DNA from: Poa pratensis
Lineage: Eukaryota > Streptophyta > Magnoliopsida > Poales > Poaceae
DNA length: 64,000 nt
Direction of reading: 5' to 3'
NCBI GenBank assembly: GCA_947311845.1
Contig: CAMZMU010000060.1
Coordinates: 323,187-387,186 of the forward strand
Position 1 is the first letter of the stretch; every line of letters starts with the position of its first letter. A program made the translations under genes and the position numbers. The notes beneath the pieces are model-generated. The model saw only the letters and a program-made list of their open reading frames with translations. It was not told where the DNA came from and searched no databases. Shown here in pieces: positions 53,945 to 64,000 of the stretch.

Positions 53945-54404
53945 CATGTCTTCCATCTCCCTGAGTGGCCATCAGTTGTATTATCCTTGAGGAAAACGTC
54001 AGTGCGCGGCCGGCCGGCCGGCAACAACAGCCAGACGTTAACAATGAACCGTGCACATGACCGGCAGCGAGCAGCCACAGCTTCACTCCGCCGGCGACGA
54101 CTGGAACGGAGTGCCGCCGGCCGGCAACAACAGCCCGACGCTAACAATTAAGTGTGCACATGACCAATAACGAGCACCCATAGCTTCACTTCGCCGGCGA
54201 CGACTTGAACGGAAAGCCATCTCTCCTGAAGTTCTCTGACGTTTCGCCATTGTTTCTTCGGTAACACGTTTCGCCATTGTTGATTCTTGGTCATGGTACA
54301 CGTCTGTTGTCTTCCTGTGTGGCTATCATTCATATCATCCTCGAAGGGAAAGGTCAGTACAGCCGGCCGACAACAAAAGCCATACACTAACCATGAACCA
54401 TGTG
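53945..54404. repeat. Degenerate duplicated segments with GCCGGCCGGCAACAACAGCC
   Basis: Three related segments (about 53949-54062, 54110-54165 and 54308-54404) share GCCGGCCGGCAACAACAGCC and AACAATGAACC-like text. Minus-strand frames repeat RSSRRRRSEA. No gene called. Ends at the truncated start of Gypsy-2. Confidence 0.6.
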
Positions 54405-54836
54405 TCAGTCAAGACGGTTGCTACAACTGCGGCACTGCCGGGCACATCGCTCGTGACTGTCCCACGGGTCGCCAAGGCGGAGGCGGCCGTGGATGGAACC
54501 GAGGCGGTGGCCGCGGGGGCCGTGGAGGAGGACGCGGCGGTCAAGGTGGTCGCGGGTACAACACTCCAGAGGCCGCCCACGGCGGCAACGGGGAAGCTCC
54601 GGCTCCCCAAGGAGGCAACGGCGGCAAGTATCAAGAAGTCACTGGAGTTGTCGGGTGCATCCACGGAGGGTCTTCTCTGCCTCCCTCCAACGGCGCCTGC
54701 AAGAGACTTGTCCGGGAGCTGAACGCGGTTGCTTCTGCTCCGTCCAAGCCCCTGGACTGGTCCAGTCAAGTCATCACCTTCGACCCAGAAGACCACCCTG
54801 CAACACTGCCGGGGTCGGGACCCTGCCGCTGATCGT
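54405..54836 (+). pseudogene. Gypsy-2 gag C-terminus
   Basis: The zinc knuckle CYNCGTAGHIARDC (CX2CX4HX4C, intact) is followed by a Gly/Arg-rich run coded by GGC/CGG repeats and by FDPEDHPATLPGSG just before protease. The frame shifts at about 54820. It binds the element's RNA. Confidence 0.85.
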
Positions 54837-55383
54837 GTCGCCCGTCATCCACAACTACAAGGTCACCAAGATGCTGGTCGACGGAGGCTCCAGCCTCAAC
54901 TTGCTGACGGCGAAGGTCCTGGCTATCCTTCAAATTCCCCTGTCTCGCCTGCAAGACACCGGGGTGTTCCAAGGCGTGAACGGAAGTGTTACTCGACCCC
55001 TCGGGAAGATCACCCTTCCGGTCACCTTCGGCGACTCCAAGAACTTCCGCACCGAGGAAATCGTCTTCGACATCGCCGACACTCCGCTACCGTACAACGG
55101 CATACTTGGCAGACCTGCTCTGGCCAAGTTCATGGCCGTCTCCCACTTCGCCTACAACATGCTGAAGATTCCGGCGCCGTGGGGCGTGATCAAGGTCAAG
55201 GCCGACATCGACGATGCTATCTACTGCGTTCACCAGCTGAACCAGACGGTGGCAATCATGGCGGATGTCCCTCAAGGTGTACAGGAGGATGATGATGGGG
55301 CTCTCCCCGGGGGCGAAGGGCACCCTGGGGGCTCCACATCTACTCCCCCAAGAAGGCGCCATTCCATGGCGATCCGCAGCTGA
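54810..55383 (+). pseudogene. Gypsy-2 protease
   Basis: TLPLIVSPVIHNYKVTKMLV precedes the active site VDGGSSLNLL; the DGGS form is normal for Tat elements, and the catalytic Asp is kept. The second conserved strand is YNGILGRPALAKF. It continues to an acidic linker (VPQGVQEDDDG). The frame is open but the tail runs out of phase into RT. Confidence 0.87.
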
Positions 55384-55443
55384 CCAAGAAGGTGGCGCTA
55401 ACCAGCGACGGAGTTCGCTCCATCACCATCGGCGCCCGCCTCA

Positions 55444-56502
55444 CCGACAAATAGGAAAGCGCGCTCGTCGCCTTCCTTCGGGAAAACTCTGACGTCTTCG
55501 CGTGGGAGGCGTCAGGTTTACCCGGCGTTCCAAGGGAGGTGATCGAGCACAAACTGGCGGTCAATCCGGGGGCTCGCCCCGTGAAGCAGGTTCTCCGGAA
55601 CCAAAGCAAGGAAAAGCTGGAATTCATCATCGCCGAGGTGGACAAGTTGATAGAAGCTGGTGTCATCCGGTCGGTTCCCCACCCAAGCTGGGTGGCCAAC
55701 CCCGTGGTGGTACCGAAACCCATGACCTTCAAGTGGAGACTCTGCATCGACTTCACAGACCTGAATAAGGCCTGTCCCAAGGACCCTTTCCCCCTGCCGC
55801 GGATCGACATGATCGTGGATTCCACGGCCGGGTGCGAGCTGCTGTGTTTCTTGGACGCCTTTCCGGGTACCACCAGATCATGATGTCACTCGAGGACCAA
55901 GAGAAGACGGCCTTCATCACTCCCAAGGGCTGCTACTGCTACACCCGGATGCCTTTTGGCCTCCGGAACGCCGGCGCTACCTTCCAGCGCGCAATGCAAG
56001 CATGCCTTGGGCGCAGCTGGGCCGCAACGTTGAAGCGTACATCGACGACATCGTGGTCAAGACCCGGTACAAGGACTCCCTCATCCAAGACCTGCACGAG
56101 ACCTTCGAGAACCTCCGCCGGGTCAACTTCAAGCTCAACCCCGACAAGTGCGTGTTCGGGGTCCCCTCCGGCAAGCTGCTGGGTTTCCTGGTCTCTCACC
56201 GAGGGATCGAGGCGAATCCGGACAAAATCAAGGCAATCGAGCGCATGGAGGCGCCCCGGCGGGTCAAGGACGTACAGCGCCTCAACGGGTGCATCACTGC
56301 ACTCGGGCGCTTCATCTCAAGGCTTGGGGAGCGGGCCTTACCGTTCTTCAGGCTGCTCAAGAAGTCAGGCCCCGTGGAGTGGACCTCCGAGGCCGAGGAA
56401 GCCCTGCAGTCCCTTAAGCGCTACCTCGCCTCGCCACCAATCCTCGTGGCACCAGAAGAAAGGAGCCCCTACTACTGTACATTGCTGCCACCAACCAGGT
56501 GA
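55444..56502 (+). pseudogene. Gypsy-2 reverse transcriptase
   Basis: It is preceded by a stop at 55452 and the finger segment at 55539-55883 (NPGARPVKQ, WRLCIDFTDLNKACPKDPFP). A frameshift follows at about 55865 (LDAFPG to SGYHQI). MSLEDQEKTAFITPKG and MPFGLRNAGATFQRAM come next. A second shift near 56020 leads to the catalytic box AYIDDIVVKT, and then KLNPDKCVFGVPSGKLLGFL and RFISRLGERALPFFRLLKK. Two shifts and a stop disable it. Confidence 0.9.
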
Positions 56503-57646
56503 TCAGCGCTGTGCTTGTGGTAGAGCGTGACGCTCCTCCGAAGAAGTCAAGCAAGATCAAGGGCAAGCGACCCGGGAACTCTCTCCGGGACAACCGTGCA
56601 AGAAAAGGCTGCCGGGTGACCAGGGGTCTCGCGATCCTGACGTCACTGCAACCTTACCAGACGCGGAGCCCGTCGGGAATGGAGAATCTCCCTCCGACGA
56701 GACTTCGCCGGGGGCTACCTCGTCCCCACCCCAAGACGTCGACGTGGAGGAAGCCGAGCCCTCTCAGGACTCGGCGACCCGCAAGGTGCAGCACCCGGTC
56801 TACTTCGTCAGCGCAGTGCTGCGCGACGCCCGGGAGCGGTACCCCATGATGCAGAAGCTGCTGCTGGCAATCCTCATTGCCTCCCGCAAGATGAGGCCGT
56901 ACTTCCAAAGCCATCCCATCACGGTGGTGTCCAAGTACAACCTAAGAAGCCCCCTGGAGAACCCACTTGCCACTGGTCGCATATCATGGTGGGCCATGGA
57001 GCTTCAAGGTTTCGGTCTCAAGTTCGAGCACACGGACAACATCAAGAGTCAGGCGCTGGCGGATTTCACGGCCGAGTGGACCGAGACGGCGTTCGACGAC
57101 CCGGAAGAGGAAACCTGCCTCCCCGGGAAGGAAGATCCTAGCGCCTGGACCATGCACTTCGACGGCTCCTACACCAAGGGGAAAGGAGGTGCTGGGGTTG
57201 TCCTAACCTCACCAACCGGGGACCGGCTGAAGTACGTCGTCCAGATGCACTACCAAGGGAACATCTCCAACAACACGGCGGAGTACGAGGGCCTGCTCGC
57301 AGGACTTCGTGCTGCCATCGGCCTCGGCATCAACAAGATCGTCGTCAAGGGTGACTCTCAGTTAGTCATCAAACAAGTGAACAAGGAGTACGCGTGCCCT
57401 CAGATGGCACCATACGTTGAAGAGGTCTGGAAGCTGCAGCGGCGCTTCGACAACTTCCGGGCTGTGTACGTCCCACGGGGAGAAAACACGGCCGCGGATG
57501 AGCTATCGCAGGTGGCGTCCAAGCAAGAACCAGTGCCTCCCGGGATCTACATCGAGGTCCTCAGGCGACCTTCGATCCACCCGAGAGGCTCGCGACAAGA
57601 TCTGCGCCGGGGGCTGGCGACCCTTCTACCTCGACAACACGGGTAG
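56490..57646 (+). pseudogene. Gypsy-2 RNase H plus second (archaeal-like) RNase H
   Basis: The first RNase H has VISAVLVVERDA, a low-complexity insert (56530-56790), then HPVYFVSAVLRDARERYPMM and a connection to DNIKSQALADFTAEW. The second RNase H starts MHFDGSYTKGKGGAGVV (first Asp), with NTAEYEGLLAGL (Glu), VKGDSQLVIKQVN (Asp) and NTAADELSQVAS (last acidic residue). All four acidic positions of the second domain appear intact. This dual arrangement is the Tat-lineage hallmark. Confidence 0.88.
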
Positions 57647-58975
57647 CCAGCCCAGAAGCTCAAGACCCGGCAGCCCCTCAGCGGAGGAAGCTATGCTTTC
57701 TTTCCGTCGGATGGTGCTACCGGTGGAAGGAACCCACCCACCCTGGGCCCGGGACATCGTCAAGTACATCATGGAGCACGCCCTCCCGGAGGACGATCAC
57801 GACGCCGAGCGGGTGGCTCGTCAAGCCAAGCTCTACGTCATGATCGACGGCGAGCTCTACCGGCGACGGGACAACGGAGTCAAGCTCCGCTGCATCCTCA
57901 AGAACAAGGCCAAGTACTGCTACGGGACATCCACGAGGGCACATGTTCAAGTCATGTGGCATCAAGATCACTGGCGGGTAAAGTTTTCGTCACGGGTTCT
58001 ACTGGCCAACAGTCCTCAGTGATGCGAGCAGCTAGTCAAGACCTGTGAAGCCTGCCAGTACTATGCGAAGAACATACATCAGCCGGCGCAAGCTCTGCAG
58101 CCAATTCCAATCTCCTGGCCGTTCGCGGTCTGGGGGCTGGACATCGTGGGAAGATACCGAAGTCTGTCGGGGGCCATGAATACCTTTTCGTGGCCATCGA
58201 CAAGTTCACAAAGTGGGTGGAAGTGATGCCAGTACCAAGACAGACAGCTCAAGCAGCCATCAAGTTCATTGAAGGGATCGTGTACCGCTTCGGAGTACCC
58301 AACAGAATCATAACGGACAATGGCTCTCAGTTCACAAGCCGATCCTTCCTCAACTTCTGTGAAGAGCTGGGAATCAAGGTGTGTTTTGCCTCGGTGTCCT
58401 ACCCAAGGTGCAATGGGCAAGTGGAGCGAGCCAATGCGGAGGTCCTAAAGGGTTTGAAGACCAAGGCCTTTGACAAGTTAGAAGACAAGGGCAAGAACTG
58501 GATTGAGCATCTACCAAGTGTCTTGTGGTCCCTCAGAACCACACCAAGCAGAGCCACTCAAGAAACACCATTCTTCCTTGTCTATGGAGCAGAAGCCGTC
58601 TTGCCAACAGAGCTCAGGCATGGATCCCCCCGGGTACTTGCCTATGATGAAGACGCACAAGCTGAGAGGAGGATTGATGACATCAACTTCCTGGAAGAGG
58701 TGCGGTGTCGAGCTTCCTTACGATCTGCTCGATACCAGCAAGGGCTCCGCCGCTATCATGATCGCCATATCCGTTCACGGGTACTGGAACCCGGAGACCT
58801 GGTTCTCCGCAAGAAGCAGAAGCTTGATAACATGAACAAGCTGTCGTCCAAGTGGGAAGGACCTTATCGGGTGACGCATACCCTGAGACCCGGAGCTGTT
58901 TATCTGGAGGACGAGAAAGGCAGGCCGGAGGGCAACGCCTGGAACATCGAGAATCTCCGGAAATTCTACCCCTGA
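57640..58975 (+). pseudogene. Gypsy-2 integrase
   Basis: A linker with AEEAMLSFRRMVLPVEGTHP leads to the zinc region in shifted frames (GTCSSHVA-type, then LVKTCEACQYY). The first catalytic Asp is in WGLDIVG (58136). After a shift, the long open frame 58190-58975 carries the second Asp (ITDNGSQFTS) and Glu (GQVERANAEVL), TPFFLVYGAEAVLP, and the GPY/F module WEGPYRVTHTLRPGAVYL, ending ENLRKFYP. There is no chromodomain. The 58190-58975 frame is undamaged. Confidence 0.9.
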
Positions 58976-59880
58976 ATACGAACATGAATCGCAGATAGTT
59001 CGAGTCAACTAAGCACGCCCAAGGGGCTAGTGTTCTGTATAAGGGTGTAAGAATCGTCGCCAAGGAATAAAAGATAAGTTTTTCAATTCCGTGAGCCTCT
59101 CTTGTTGTCGTGAAGTGTGTTATCCGTAACAACCCCCAAGCAGGGGGCTGACATGGTGCCGGTGGCTGACAGGTCGAGCGCGAGTAGCCTATCAGTAGGC
59201 GCTGCCACCTGATCGTGCCGTACTGCCGCGGTAAGAAGTGGAACGGGCAGTGCTGTGTTTTAAAGAACCTAAACACAGAAATGCACATTCAACTTTGCTT
59301 GCGGGTTGCTCCGGATGAAACACTTTCACGACATGTAAGGGAGGGTCCATTCTTTTCCTACTGAAAGTGTGTTATGTGTAGCGCCTCTCCCGGGACAGGA
59401 ATGGATGCTGAAGAGCGGCTCAGGAGCTGGGTACCCGGGAAGGACAGAGCAGATCAAGAGCACGGCAAAAACCAGCTAAGTCTTTGCATGTGCATCTTGC
59501 ATTCTAGGCATAATATCTCGCTCGGAGTCAATATACCACCAACCTGCGCATGCTTGACAGTTGATGAGAACCTTTGCGGGGGTAATGCGTCCTCCCCGGC
59601 GAACGGTCAGATTTCCCTTCTGGCCTAGTACCCGTGGCTGTGGAGTGGACTCCCGGAAGGCATAGTGCTCTTAGGGGTGCTGCTACCGGTTAGAGTACTT
59701 GTCACCTAAGAGATCTCCTCAGAAAACTTGACGGCGCGTTAGTGCAAGGGGAGGTTTGGGAAATGACCCCGGGAGTTGAGCCCTAGGATTGCATTCATCT
59801 GAACTTACATTCTGAATTTACAATTCTGATTACATTCAGTCGAAGCTTTCCTGGATACATATCTAGCCTATGCTACTAAG
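58976..59880. other. Gypsy-2 spacer after integrase
   Basis: No gene seen on either strand. Sense 3' untranslated region and probable 3' end of the antisense unit that follows. Confidence 0.5.
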
Positions 59881-59997
59881 GCCAGCTCAGAGCTCCTGGC
59901 TGCGCAGATCTGTCTTCTGTTTTATTGCCTGCCGGGTGAACTCCGGACTCCCGGGGACGCCTGGGATGAAGGAGGGCATTCGCGCAGGATCTTCAGG

Positions 59998-60554
59998 GGT
60001 CCCACGGGCCGGGGAACTTCCGGGCAAACCCCGGCACATGCTGGCTGCAGAGGAGGTGCACGTGGTCCACGAACTTATCCATGATGTCTTCCTCATCCTG
60101 TACGAAGGAAAGAGTCAAGGCGCAGGATCTTCCCAAGGGTCGTATTGCCAGAACCAAGGCACCTTACCTTGAAGACATCGTCAAGGTCGCAGAGGAGGTC
60201 AATCTCTGATTGCCTGCGGCCTCCTTCCACAGCTCCATCTTGATGGTGTCCTTCCGGGTCGCCAGCGCCACCGACGCTTCCATGGCAGCAGAACCGGCGA
60301 TGTTCCCCACCGCGGGGAAAACCAAGGAGACCCGAGGGCGAGGAACGACCTCGTCCTTTCGTGGCTCGGGCTCCAGCTTCGCTGGGTGCCTCCGCCGCTC
60401 CTCGGAAGACGGACTCCGCCGTCGACACGTCGGACAAGGCCCTCTCTGCTTCGCCGGACATTGTTCTGCGGGCGCGGAGAGGCAAAGGAAGAAGAGGAGC
60501 GGAGCAAGGCGAGAAGATGTGTCAAGGGGTTGGAGTCTGGAGGGTCTTTTATAG
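59998..60554 (-). CDS. Antisense spliced ORF A within Gypsy-2
   Basis: TATA box CTATAAAAG at 60554-60546; first ATG candidates are 60485 and 60461. Exon 1 ends ..EIDLLCDLDDVFK|GTAAGG at 60169. After a 66-base intron the acceptor TTCGTACAG at 60103 continues in phase DEEDIMDKFVDHVHLLCSQH and on to a stop near 59998. In exon 1 a second frame reads EASVALATRKDTIKMELWKE, so an internal frameshift probably separates the two well-behaved halves. The product is acidic and helical-looking. No domain recognised. It lies opposite to the pol genes, between integrase and the 3' LTR. Confidence 0.5.
60546..60554 (-). promoter_or_regulatory. TATA box of antisense ORF A
   Basis: CTATAAAAG on the minus strand, 69 bases before ATG 60485 on the same strand. 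Identical 9-mer to the box of ORF B and to the sense LTR box. Confidence 0.6.
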
Positions 60555-60839
60555 GCCTCCCACGCTCCACCTACCCCTTGACGCTACGGCTGCTGCAGTA
60601 ATGGGAGCGCGTTTTGCAAAAAACTCGTTCTCATTCACACGGACGCGACACGAAGACAAGGAGGAAACAAGATCTTCTTCATTTACAAGGACTACAAGGG
60701 GACGATCTTTTTTACAACAAAAAGGTTGGCTCCCATCGAGCAAGGAGCACCGCCGTACAATGGAAGACGCTACTTCCAGAAATACGTCGTCAAGGCCGCG
60801 GGAGGAGGTCAACGAGATCTCCATGGCGCCCGTCCGAAG

Positions 60840-61434
60840 CTCCTCGCCTTCAGGAAGACGAGCTCCCCTCGACCTTGATGTCAGATGAGTTTTCCTCATC
60901 TTCATCCTCGTCGTAGGAGCTCGAACTGCCGCTGCTGCTCTCCATGCAGCACTCCACGTCCGCCATCGACACCGAAGATCTTCACGGAGAGCGTCGCATC
61001 TCCGTCGTACCGGAACACCAAGCATTGCCCCCGGACAGGCGGCGGGCACGGGAGAACGACTTCCACCCCGGACCCAGAAGCATGGCGCCTTCAGTGGTGC
61101 GCTCCGCCATGGCCCAGGAGGGGCCATTGGGGCAGCCTTCCACTTGCAGCCAGAAGCCGGAGGGTCCGATGTCCTCCGTCGCCATCGCGAAGGAATCCGG
61201 CAGGAGAAGCCGGCTGCGAGGCCTGTGGTTCAGATCCACGATGAACTCGAACGGCGCGAAGCTGGTATGAACCATGCTCCTAGGAGGGGGAGCAGCGGTG
61301 CCGCGGCCTCCACGGCCGCCGCGACCGCGAATCCCACGACCTCGCGGAACAGCTCGACCACGAGTGGAGGGGCCACTCTCCGCAGCAGCTGAAGAAGAAC
61401 GAGGGCGCCCAACTCCTCTCCTCGCTCTCGCCAT
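60840..61434 (-). pseudogene. Antisense B3-domain ORF B within Gypsy-2
   Basis: ATG 61434 opens MARARRGVGRPRSSS, with an Arg/Gly-rich N-terminus (RGRGIRGRGGRGGRG). A B3-type DNA-binding domain follows from about residue 60: FEFIVDLNHRPRSRLLLPDSF, then GFWLQVEGCPNGPSWA, then GWKSFSRARRL. One base out of frame comes the closing strand LVFRYDGDATLSVKIFG, and in a third frame an acidic Ser/Glu/Asp tail (SSYDEDEDEENSSD) to a stop near 60840. The order and the phrases GWKxFxRARxL and LVFRYDG are classic B3. In plants B3 proteins bind short DNA sites. Two frameshifts (near 61030 and 60980) break this copy. A TATA box lies 81 bases upstream. Confidence 0.72.
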
Positions 61435-61506
61435 TGGCGCTGGCAGCTTGTGGGGAGGCCTGGAGTTGGACTGAGGAAGAAGATGAACAAAAGCCAGGGC
61501 GCCTCG

Positions 61507-61515
61507 CTTTTATAG
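61507..61515 (-). promoter_or_regulatory. TATA box of antisense ORF B
   Basis: GGCTATAAAAGCG on the minus strand, with good spacing to ATG 61434. Supports independent antisense transcription. Confidence 0.65.
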
Positions 61516-61719
61516 CCGCGGCTGCACCTCTGTCAGCGTCTCCTCGGTTCTTCCGTTATGGGAATCGAGGGGGCCATCGCAGTTATTCCCCCAGCGGAGT
61601 AACTCCAAGACCTTCAAGGCCATCAATGAAGCAGAGCAAGGAAGACCAGGTGCCCGGGACCCACTTTGACCTATCTTTAGGCCATGGCCCCGGCAGCTGG
61701 AGCAAGAGCCGCCGGGACC

Positions 61720-61734
61720 ATGCCCGGGGGCTAC
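61720..61734 (+). other. Gypsy-2 polypurine tract
   Basis: ATGCCCGGGGGCTAC directly before the LTR start TGTCGCAGCAG. The G-run is the usual plus-strand primer, though C residues make it weak. Confidence 0.5.
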
Positions 61735-62663
61735 TGTCGCAGCAGTGGAACATGGGGTTCCCCTAGTACTGCCAAAGTGGGTCCACCCCATGTGGGCCCA
61801 AGATGAAGATGGACAAGACCAAGACTCAAGTCAAGCTGGCGGGTTCACCGTCAGGACACGCAAGGCCTACGTCGACAAAGGGCTCCGGTCCTGGGGACCT
61901 TCCGGGTCCCCGAATCAAGCAAGAAGGCCAGGAAGGACCCGAGAGCCCGAGTTCCCGGCAGGAGGCCAGGCTCCCTCTCGGGTACTCCCCATGTCCTGTG
62001 GATAAGCACTCCACCTCACCGCAGAAGACTTGGGAAGCAAGGCGAAGGCAGCGCGGGCGGGAAGCACGCCCGTGGTGGTGTCAGCTCCTGTCCACCCCAA
62101 GGCGGACGCTCCCACCTAACCCAAAGGAGACGCTAGGCTGAGGAGAGGCCACGTCTCCTCCTAAACTAGATGAGGAGGGTCCTTCACCCGAAGGTCCCTC
62201 ATGCCCCTCACGTGACCCTGTGGCAACCCCTTAGCCTATAAAAGGAGGACCAAGGCACGGAGGAAGGGGAGGACGAACACAAGGTCGAACCAAGGCACAA
62301 GTCGGACCAGAGCAAGACTAGACTAGGGCTGCGAAGGTAGAGGGGAAGATGATCTCCTCCGGGTCAGGATCTGTCCTTCTTCTACCTCCAGCCAAAACCT
62401 TCCGGGTACCCATCCGGGAGGTTCCATTGTAAGCTACACTATGAAGAACCCATCAATCCATACATGCAGGAGTAGGGCTTTTAGCCTCCGGGCGGCCTGA
62501 ACCTGGGTAGCTCCTTGTGTCCCTTTGGTTGCACGGTTTGATCATGGAGAGAGAGCTTGATCTAGACTCTGCGTGAGAAGACGATTCTCAGCCTCCTTCC
62601 GCCCGTGCCGAACCTAAAAGGGGGTATCCTATACTCCTGGTGTCCGTGCATCGAGACACGACA
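61735..62663 (+). repeat. Gypsy-2 3' LTR
   Basis: Starts TGTCGCAGCAGTGGAAC and ends CGAGACACGACA; the tips TGTCG/CGACA are inverted. A TATA box CTATAAAAG lies at 62236-62244. 929 bp. The following TCTAC is a likely target-site copy. Confidence 0.85.
62236..62244 (+). promoter_or_regulatory. TATA box of the Gypsy-2 LTR
   Basis: AGCCTATAAAAGGAGGACC in the middle of the LTR; sense promoter. Confidence 0.7.
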
Positions 62664-63820
62664 TCTACCTATCGCCATGCCTTGGAACATCAAGCGATGA
62701 GGATGACCAAGAGTCGAGGACGACTCTTTTCCAAGGGGGGGAGATGATGTAGGCCAACCTACGGCTCCTACAACAAGTGGCCCAATGACAAGAGCAAGAG
62801 TCAAAGCTCTACATGATAATGTGAATTCACTCATATCTATGTGTGATCTCGACACTCCGTTGAATGGGTTGCTACTTCATTCGGATACTTTGTGCATACT
62901 CAGGAACCACCTTGACGACGACCCACAATGGAGTGGCGAAGATGACCAAGAGAAGACACAAGAAGATGGCCAAGAGAGCAGCCAAGAAGAAGAAGAAGAC
63001 CAAACTACATCGGGCGGTACTACCGGACATGACCCGGTACTACCGCCACCGCCTGATGTGTCACCAGCCAGAGAGGCTACCGGGGCCGGTACTACCGCAC
63101 CTTGCCGCCCCGGTACTACCGCCACATGCCGGCGCGGTACTACCGCGTCCACTACCGCGCCTACTACCGGATCTCCCAGGAGCTACGGGTATCGTCGAGT
63201 TTCATCCCTGTAGTGACCCCGGCACTGGCCCGGTACTACCGCACGCCCGGTACTACCGGGCCCCAGCCGGTACTACCGCTGCGGGGCGAGCCTGCGCGCT
63301 GAAACGGCTCTCGTGCCTTATAATCTTGTCCCCTTTTGGATCTAGACTATAAATAGTGCGTCCCCTTCCTAGGCTTAGGGTTAGACTATGATTTGGGATT
63401 AGAGTAGAGCCTTGCTCCTTCTTCTCAAAGTGTTTCTTTCCTCCTATGGAGATGAATCAAGGCGTCCACATGTGGAGATGAACAAAGGCCTCCCCTTGTG
63501 GAGAAGATCCCTGCGTGGATACCAAGGCTTCCGCTTGTAGTTGCGATTTCTTGCCAATCTTTCATCCTAGGGTGATTCTATTGTGTTGGTTGGATTGACC
63601 AATTGGACAAACAATCCTAAGATTAAGTTGTGCTTGGGAGAGGAGAATTGGGGGCTGCCCTAGGGGATTTGTTACCAATTGAATCTTGCTGAGTTGCTAC
63701 TTGCTAGTTATCTTTGATTTGCTAGTTTTCCCCTCTTTGTGTTCTTGTGTTCATCACTTGTTCTTCGTGTTCATCGATTCCTCCACACAAATCCGTGAAA
63801 ATCAGGACCAACCTACATCA
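62664..63820 (+). mobile_element. R3: R2-family retroelement, 3' end
   Basis: 62664-62744 is the internal 3' edge. It has CAAGAGTCGAGGACGACTCT and a purine run CCAAGGGGGGGAGA, both matching R2 at 11950-11986. The 3' LTR follows. The rest was displaced or lost with the Gypsy-2 insertion. Confidence 0.85.
62745..63820 (+). repeat. R3 3' LTR with CGGTACTACCG repeats
   Basis: TGATGTAGGCCAACC...CCAACCTACATCA, with inverted tips of about 8 bases. At least eight copies of CGGTACTACCG lie in 63009-63285. The rest aligns with the R2 LTR. Frames across it (for example 62785-63213) read the repeat and are not called. Confidence 0.87.
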
Positions 63821-63834
63821 TATAGATATATATA

Positions 63835-63925
63835 AAATGTTAACGAGTTAGAGTGATTCGAACACGAGACCTCGTGCTGAACAGGTGAACTGTTTGCCTT
63901 ACCAAAACTATGTAGACCGTGGGCG
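63835..63925 (-). other. tRNA-like sequence
   Basis: On the minus strand, TTTTGGTAAGGCAAACAG is followed about 35 bases later by GTGTTCGAATCAC, a B-box-like T-arm. AACAG/CTGTT can form an anticodon-like stem. No full cloverleaf. A SINE remnant is possible. 63926-64000 holds nothing I recognise. Confidence 0.35.
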
Positions 63926-64000
63926 AGCATATTTAAAAGAGTACCATCATGTTCACCACAATGCATCATTACAGAGGGGCACATTCACCTCTGTACATAA

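Larger units (their letters stand above)
54405..62663 (+). mobile_element. Gypsy-2: Tat-type LTR retrotransposon, 5'-truncated
   Basis: Order: gag zinc knuckle, protease, RT, RNase H, second RNase H, integrase, long 3' region with two antisense units, purine tract, 3' LTR (61735-62663). The 5' LTR, primer site and most of gag are missing. The extra RNase H identifies the Tat lineage. The base run TCTAC after the LTR is the probable target duplication but has no partner. It inserted into an R3-family element (62664 onward). Confidence 0.88.

Noticed and set aside
62785..63352. Thr/Gly and Pro/Arg-rich ORFs in the R3 LTR
   Set aside because: They read the CGGTACTACCG repeat; the LTR is non-coding.
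1..64000. CRISPR array or prokaryotic operons
   Set aside because: No spacer-like arrays; spliced plant transposon genes and plant LTR elements throughout.

Overview
This window is plant nuclear DNA, almost certainly from a Pooideae grass (Triticeae or Poeae type). The evidence is: a degenerate LTR that reads like the BARE-1/WIS/Angela Copia family; several CACTA (En/Spm) transposons with split TNP2-type transposase genes and GT-AG introns; a chromodomain Gypsy; Tat-type Gypsy elements with a second RNase H; Helitron ends; and GC-rich exon-like islands. I found no intact host gene, no rRNA gene, no canonical tRNA gene and no CRISPR array. Nearly every protein-like reading frame is a fragment of a mobile element carrying frameshifts or stops.

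Layout, outermost to innermost. A minus-strand Copia LTR fragment (1-1028, 35085-35224, about 40543-40636) is split by a 34-kb CACTA element (CACTA-1, 1029-35084, TSD TCA) and then by Helitron material (35225 to about 38694, and 38783-40542). CACTA-1 carries a three-exon B3-like ORF (1424-2101) and a broken transposase (3123-6463), both minus strand. It was invaded by a minus-strand chromovirus (Gypsy-1, 6891-34561). Gypsy-1 has LTRs at 6891-13395 and 31229-34561, each holding the remains of the same second retroelement (R2). Its pol is cut exactly at the end of RNase H by CACTA-2 (14913-27299). CACTA-2 in turn contains a Tat-Gypsy pol fragment (15077-17292), a second CACTA transposase (CACTA-3, to 24954) and a two-exon ORF (25937-26711). 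The CACTA-3 transposase is itself interrupted by an 828-bp LTR-like insertion with a perfect 5-bp TSD (21965-22792).

To the right come: a degenerate LTR-like stretch (41290-42680); an unclassified region with serial exon-like units and a degenerate tandem repeat (43383-45110) and gene-poor repeats to 48.5 kb; a large LTR-like block with a minus-strand TATA box (48668 to about 52850); a clean hAT MITE (53278-53936); and a 5'-truncated Tat-type Gypsy on the plus strand (Gypsy-2, 54405-62663). Gypsy-2 has a gene unit pair antisense to it between integrase and its 3' LTR. The window ends in a second member of the R2 family (R3 LTR 62745-63820) and a tRNA-like sequence.

The most interesting signals are: (1) a two-tier RNA/DNA foldback upstream of CACTA transposase genes whose position is kept while both arms change together; (2) two antisense, TATA-driven units inside Gypsy-2, one coding a B3-type DNA-binding domain and the other spliced and acidic; (3) an independent B3-like ORF in CACTA-1; (4) R2 at the same site in both LTRs of Gypsy-1, implying the nested LTR was copied by reverse transcription; (5) a cysteine-motif repeat ORF in R2. 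Family names rest on remembered motifs; no database search was run.
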